Part shown: piece by piece, positions 61,610-64,000 of the stretch
How positions within the stretch are numbered: the stretch's first letter is position 1
Layout of the letters: each line of letters begins with the position of its first letter
NCBI GenBank assembly: GCA_963828755.1
Contig: CAWHFY010000019.1
Location: 1 to 64,000 of the forward strand
DNA: 64,000 nt
Source: WHSW01 sp963828755
GTDB lineage: Bacteria; Actinomycetota; Thermoleophilia; Solirubrobacterales; 70-9
Direction of reading: 5' to 3'
Notes under the pieces: generated by a model
What the model was told of the DNA's origin: nothing
The model's input: only the letters and a program-made list of their open reading frames with translations
Database searches by the model: none
Made by a program: the position numbers and the translations under genes

Positions 61610-62898
61610 CCACCGCTGCGCGTCGCGGCGCCGAGCTCGACCAGCGACCTGTCGATCGCTGCGGCGAGCGCGTCGATTCCGGCGACCGCGTCGGGGTCGG
61701 TGCAGAGGCCGATCCCGATCTCGCCCGAGCACGAGATCGCCGACACCCGCAGCGCGTGGCGGTCGGCCGGCTCGGCGACCGAGTAGAGGCTCTCGACCGC
61801 GCGCCCGCCGACCGCGAGCGGGCATCCCGGGCCGGGGACGTTGGAGATCGAGAGGCTGAACTCGCGCGGGCCACCGGCGAGCCGCTCGGCCGCTCGGTCG
61901 AGGTGCTTGTAGCGCGCCAGCGCGTGGAAGAGGTCGTAGAGCTCCTCGGCGTCGTGGTGCTGCTTGCGGGCGGCCGTCTGCGCTTTGATCGCGAGCACCC
62001 GGGCGACCGGGTCGGCCTCGGCGATCGGCAGGTCGACGTTCATGAACGAGTCGCGGTTGCCGAGCTCGCCCGCGTCCTCCTCGCGGTGATGAAGGCTGAC
62101 CGGGATCTGCGCCCGCAGGCGCGGCAGCCGCTCCCCGGCGTGCTCGAGCCAGCCGCGCAGGCCGCCGGCGACGCCGGCCAGGAAGACGTCGTTGACGGTC
62201 ACGTGGCCCGGCAGCGAGGCGCCGATCGCCTTCAGCTGCGCGAGCGGCACGGCCGAGAAGGCGAGCTCGCGGGTGGCGCCGATCCTGCGGTCGAGAACCG
62301 TGTCCGAGGCGCGGTGGCCGAGCTCGCGGGCGACGGCGCCGGGCATCCGCGCGACCTCGGCGGCGAGGTGGCGGCGCTCGCTCGCTCGCTCGCCGGCCTC
62401 GTGCGCGCCGGTGGCGGGCGGCGCCTCGACTTCGTCCCAGAGCACCTCGCGCAGGAAGCGCACCGAGCTGATCCCATCGGCCATCGCGTGGTGGATCCGG
62501 CAGACGATCGCCTCGCGGCCGTCGGCGAACGGGCCGACGACGTCGAAGCGCCACAGCGGCCGCTCGTGGTCGAGGCGCTGCGACATCAAGGCCGCGGCGG
62601 CCGCCCAGGCGCCGCGCTCGTCGATGCCCTCGGTCCCCTCGGCGCGGCGGACGTGGGCGGCGATCTCGAAGCCGTCGTCGGCGACCCAGCTCGCCGGCGG
62701 CCCCAGCTCGACGCGGTCGCGGCCCCGCGAACCGGGCCGCAGCCGCGATTCGACCGATGCCCGCAGGCGCTGGAGGTCGAGCGGCTCGGCGGCCGGCTCG
62801 AGGACGACCAGCTTCAGGGTGTGGCCGGCGATCGCCGCGGACTCGAGCCCGAGGATCCTCGCGTCGTCGGCGCTGAGCAGGTCCGGCTGGTCGCCCAC
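61606..62898 (-). CDS. Wax ester synthase/diacylglycerol acyltransferase (WS/DGAT)
   Basis: About 430 residues: AVPLAQLKAIGASLPGHVTV, NDVFLAGVAGGLRGWLEHAG, IVCRIHHAMADGISSVRFLR (the catalytic HHxxxDG, HHAMADG), and near the end SLSISNVPGPGCPLAVGGRA (the NVPGP block). Makes triacylglycerol or wax esters from acyl-CoA at the membrane. GTG start at 62898 (GDQPDLLSADDARIL), 5 bp after the HAD gene stop, so the two form an operon. Confidence 0.88.
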   Translation of the reverse strand: MGDQPDLLSADDARILGLESAAIAGHTLKLVVLEPAAEPLDLQRLRASVESRLRPGSRGRDRVELGPPASWVADDGFEIAAHVRRAEGTEGIDERGAWAAAAALMSQRLDHERPLWRFDVVGPFADGREAIVCRIHHAMADGISSVRFLREVLWDEVEAPPATGAHEAGERASERRHLAAEVARMPGAVARELGHRASDTVLDRRIGATRELAFSAVPLAQLKAIGASLPGHVTVNDVFLAGVAGGLRGWLEHAGERLPRLRAQIPVSLHHREEDAGELGNRDSFMNVDLPIAEADPVARVLAIKAQTAARKQHHDAEELYDLFHALARYKHLDRAAERLAGGPREFSLSISNVPGPGCPLAVGGRAVESLYSVAEPADRHALRVSAISCSGEIGIGLCTDPDAVAGIDALAAAIDRSLVELGAATRSGG

Positions 62899-62902
62899 CC
62901 GC

Positions 62903-63550
62903 CTACCGTAACGGGGTGGAGTCGAGGCGCTCGCGCAGCTCGGCGAGCGACTCGAACACGTCAACCGCGCCGGCAGCGCGCAGCTCGGCCTCGGAGAAGC
63001 CTCCGGTCAGGACCGCGATCGTCTTCAGGTCGGCGCGCGAGGCCGCCTCGATGTCCCAGGTCGAGTCCCCGACCATCACCGCGGAGAGCTCGTGTGAAAT
63101 CTGCATCGCCGCGCGGATCAGGTCGGGCTCGGGCTTGGTCGCCTCGACGTCGTCGGCGGTCGTGTAGCCCTCGATCAGGTCGGCGGCGTCGAGCAGCTCG
63201 ATGTAGTGCTCGGTGTCGGCCCTCTTCGCCGAGCTCGCCAACACGCAGCGATGGCCGCGGTCGCGAAGCTCGACGAGCAGCTCGCGAGCGCCCTCGAAGG
63301 GCTGCACCTCACCGACGAGCTCGCCGTACAGGCGGCCTTCGGACTCGCGGATCGCGTCGCCCAGCTCGGCCTCGACCGAGTTCCCGGCGACCCTGGCGAC
63401 GAGCTGGTCGCCGCCGACCCCGATGTGGCGGTGGATCCGCCACACCGCCGGGCTCAGGTCGTGCTCGCGAAACGCCCGATACCAGGCGATCGCGTGCTGG
63501 TAGTTCGAATCGACGAGGGTGCCGTCGATATCCAGCAGCGCCGCGGGCAT
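62903..63550 (-). CDS. HAD-family phosphatase
   Basis: 215 residues: PAALLDIDGTLVDSNYQHAI (motif I DxDGT), RGHRCVLASSAKRADTEHYI (motif II Ser), VEATKPEPDLIRAAMQIS (motif III Lys), and SAVMVGDSTWDIEAASRADL (motif IV GDSxxD). A beta-phosphoglucomutase/phosphoglycolate-like cap is present. It dephosphorylates a small metabolite; which one is unknown. Start ATG at 63550. Confidence 0.83.
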   Translation of the reverse strand: MPAALLDIDGTLVDSNYQHAIAWYRAFREHDLSPAVWRIHRHIGVGGDQLVARVAGNSVEAELGDAIRESEGRLYGELVGEVQPFEGARELLVELRDRGHRCVLASSAKRADTEHYIELLDAADLIEGYTTADDVEATKPEPDLIRAAMQISHELSAVMVGDSTWDIEAASRADLKTIAVLTGGFSEAELRAAGAVDVFESLAELRERLDSTPLR

Positions 63551-63598
63551 GCGCAGGGGCTTACCCGCAGTTCGCGGCCTTATCCGCACAAGGGTCGC

Positions 63599-63646
63599 TC
63601 GTTGCTCGTTGCTCGGAGCGAAGGCCCATCGAGCAACGAACAACGA
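63599..63646. terminator. 17-bp imperfect hairpin between two genes
   Basis: TCGTTGCTCGTTGCTCG and CGAGCAACGAACAACGA can pair over 17 bp (16 matches) around a 14-base loop. On the minus strand it follows the stop of the binding-protein gene. No T-run follows, so a terminator role is only likely, not certain. The arms are made of short GTTGCTC-like words. Confidence 0.45.
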
Positions 63647-63659
63647 ACAAGAACAACGA

Positions 63660-64000
63660 TTACTCGATATACCCGAACTCCTGCAGGTACTCCTGGGCGG
63701 CCTGCTCGGGCTTCTCCTTGTCGATGTCGACCCGGGCGTTGAGCTCCTGCATCACCTCGAGCGAGAGATTGCCCTGGACCTTCTCGATCGTCGTGCCGAA
63801 GTCGGGGCCGGCCTCGCTGGCCGCCTGCTTCGAAGCGATGAAGATCACGTTGCCGGCGGGCAGCACGCCCTTGTCATCCTCGAGCGTCACGTAGTCGTCG
63901 GAGGTGAACAGCTGCGCGTCGGTCGTGAAGATGATCGACAGATCGGCGTCCCCCTTGTCGAGCACCTCGTAGCGAAGCCCGATGTCGATCGGCGTGAAGT
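63660..64000 (-). CDS. Quaternary-ammonium compound ABC binding protein, C-terminal part (cut by window end)
   Basis: The readable part is FTPIDIGLRYEVLDKGDADL, SIIFTTDAQLFTSDDYVTLE, VLPAGNVIFIASKQAASEAG and ELNARVDIDKEKPEQAAQEY, ending LQEFGYIE. This is the final third of an OpuAC/OsmF-like substrate-binding protein for glycine betaine, choline or similar solutes; FTTD and the late LNxxVDxxKxxPE are typical. The start and signal peptide lie beyond 64000. It would work with an ABC permease and ATPase for osmoprotection. Confidence 0.78.
   Translation of the reverse strand, partial: FTPIDIGLRYEVLDKGDADLSIIFTTDAQLFTSDDYVTLEDDKGVLPAGNVIFIASKQAASEAGPDFGTTIEKVQGNLSLEVMQELNARVDIDKEKPEQAAQEYLQEFGYIE

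Noticed and set aside
1..64000. Long open frames opposite most genes (for example 200-700 codons antisense to dipZ, rpoD, pntB and ftsZ)
   Set aside because: They are Arg/Pro/Ala-rich, carry no motifs and are expected in DNA of this GC content.
1..64000. CRISPR array, tRNA, rRNA, insertion sequence or prophage
   Set aside because: No regular repeat-spacer pattern, cloverleaf, rRNA sequence, transposase or phage gene was seen.

Overview
The window is about 64 kb of very GC-rich (roughly 70%), densely packed bacterial chromosome. The gene set points to an actinobacterium, most likely of the Thermoleophilia/Solirubrobacterales type: an FtsZ ending in an actinobacterial-style DLDVPEY tail, tandem ArsA-like ATPases, a DipZ-type CcdA-TlpA protein, ergothioneine genes, F420-type LLM oxidoreductases, a wax ester/triacylglycerol synthase-like enzyme, an ECF41 sigma factor and FHA / Ser-Thr kinase signalling. 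The lineage is inferred from gene content, not from a marker phylogeny. No rRNA, tRNA, CRISPR array, insertion sequence or prophage was seen.

Layout. 0-4.8 kb: a damaged ArsR / SRPBCC / DHFR-like operon with an intact operator palindrome, a broken secreted metallophosphatase, a LuxR-type regulator and an M20 peptidase remnant. 4.9-6.5 kb: a MeaB GTPase joined in frame to a membrane/LuxR module. 6.5-15.6 kb: a polysaccharide block (hexapeptide acyltransferase, GT4 glucosyltransferase, GH57 branching enzyme, methyltransferases) resembling the mycobacterial methylglucose lipopolysaccharide locus, with an esterase, a hydrolase, a flippase-like protein and a YbaK protein between them. 15.7-24.8 kb: a Ser/Lys-rich basic protein, a 24-residue membrane peptide, dipZ, an adenylate cyclase, a Lon-N protein, a PHP phosphatase, a PfkB kinase, a PlsC-like acyltransferase and ggt. 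24.9-29.8 kb: parA-ftsZ, divergent from two ArsA-type ATPases and closed by a strong terminator. 29.8-36.6 kb: a large unknown protein, an HxlR regulator, pilT, a sulfatase and the principal sigma factor. 36.6-46 kb: YihY, glpX, an LLM enzyme, ECF41 with its epimerase partner, and egtB-egtD. 46-51.6 kb: an SDR, a secreted triple-repeat protein, a TadE-like protein, and a MarR gene with twin operators. 51.6-58.6 kb: the split transhydrogenase pntA1-pntA2-pntB, an FHA regulator, and a kinase with a beta-propeller. 58.7-64 kb: an LLM enzyme, an MFS exporter with a divergent ArsR gene, a WS/DGAT enzyme, a HAD phosphatase, and the start-truncated end of a compatible-solute binding protein.

About one gene in three, including housekeeping genes such as glpX, is interrupted by a single-base frameshift although the protein continues normally in the next frame. 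Sequencing or assembly indels are a better explanation than real gene decay for most of these. The first 5 kb is the worst affected. Such genes are given their full reconstructed span, and the shift is noted.

Functional themes: cell division and chromosome positioning (ParA/FtsZ), cell-envelope polysaccharide and lipid storage, thiol redox defence (ergothioneine, DipZ, transhydrogenase), and phospho- and cAMP signalling.
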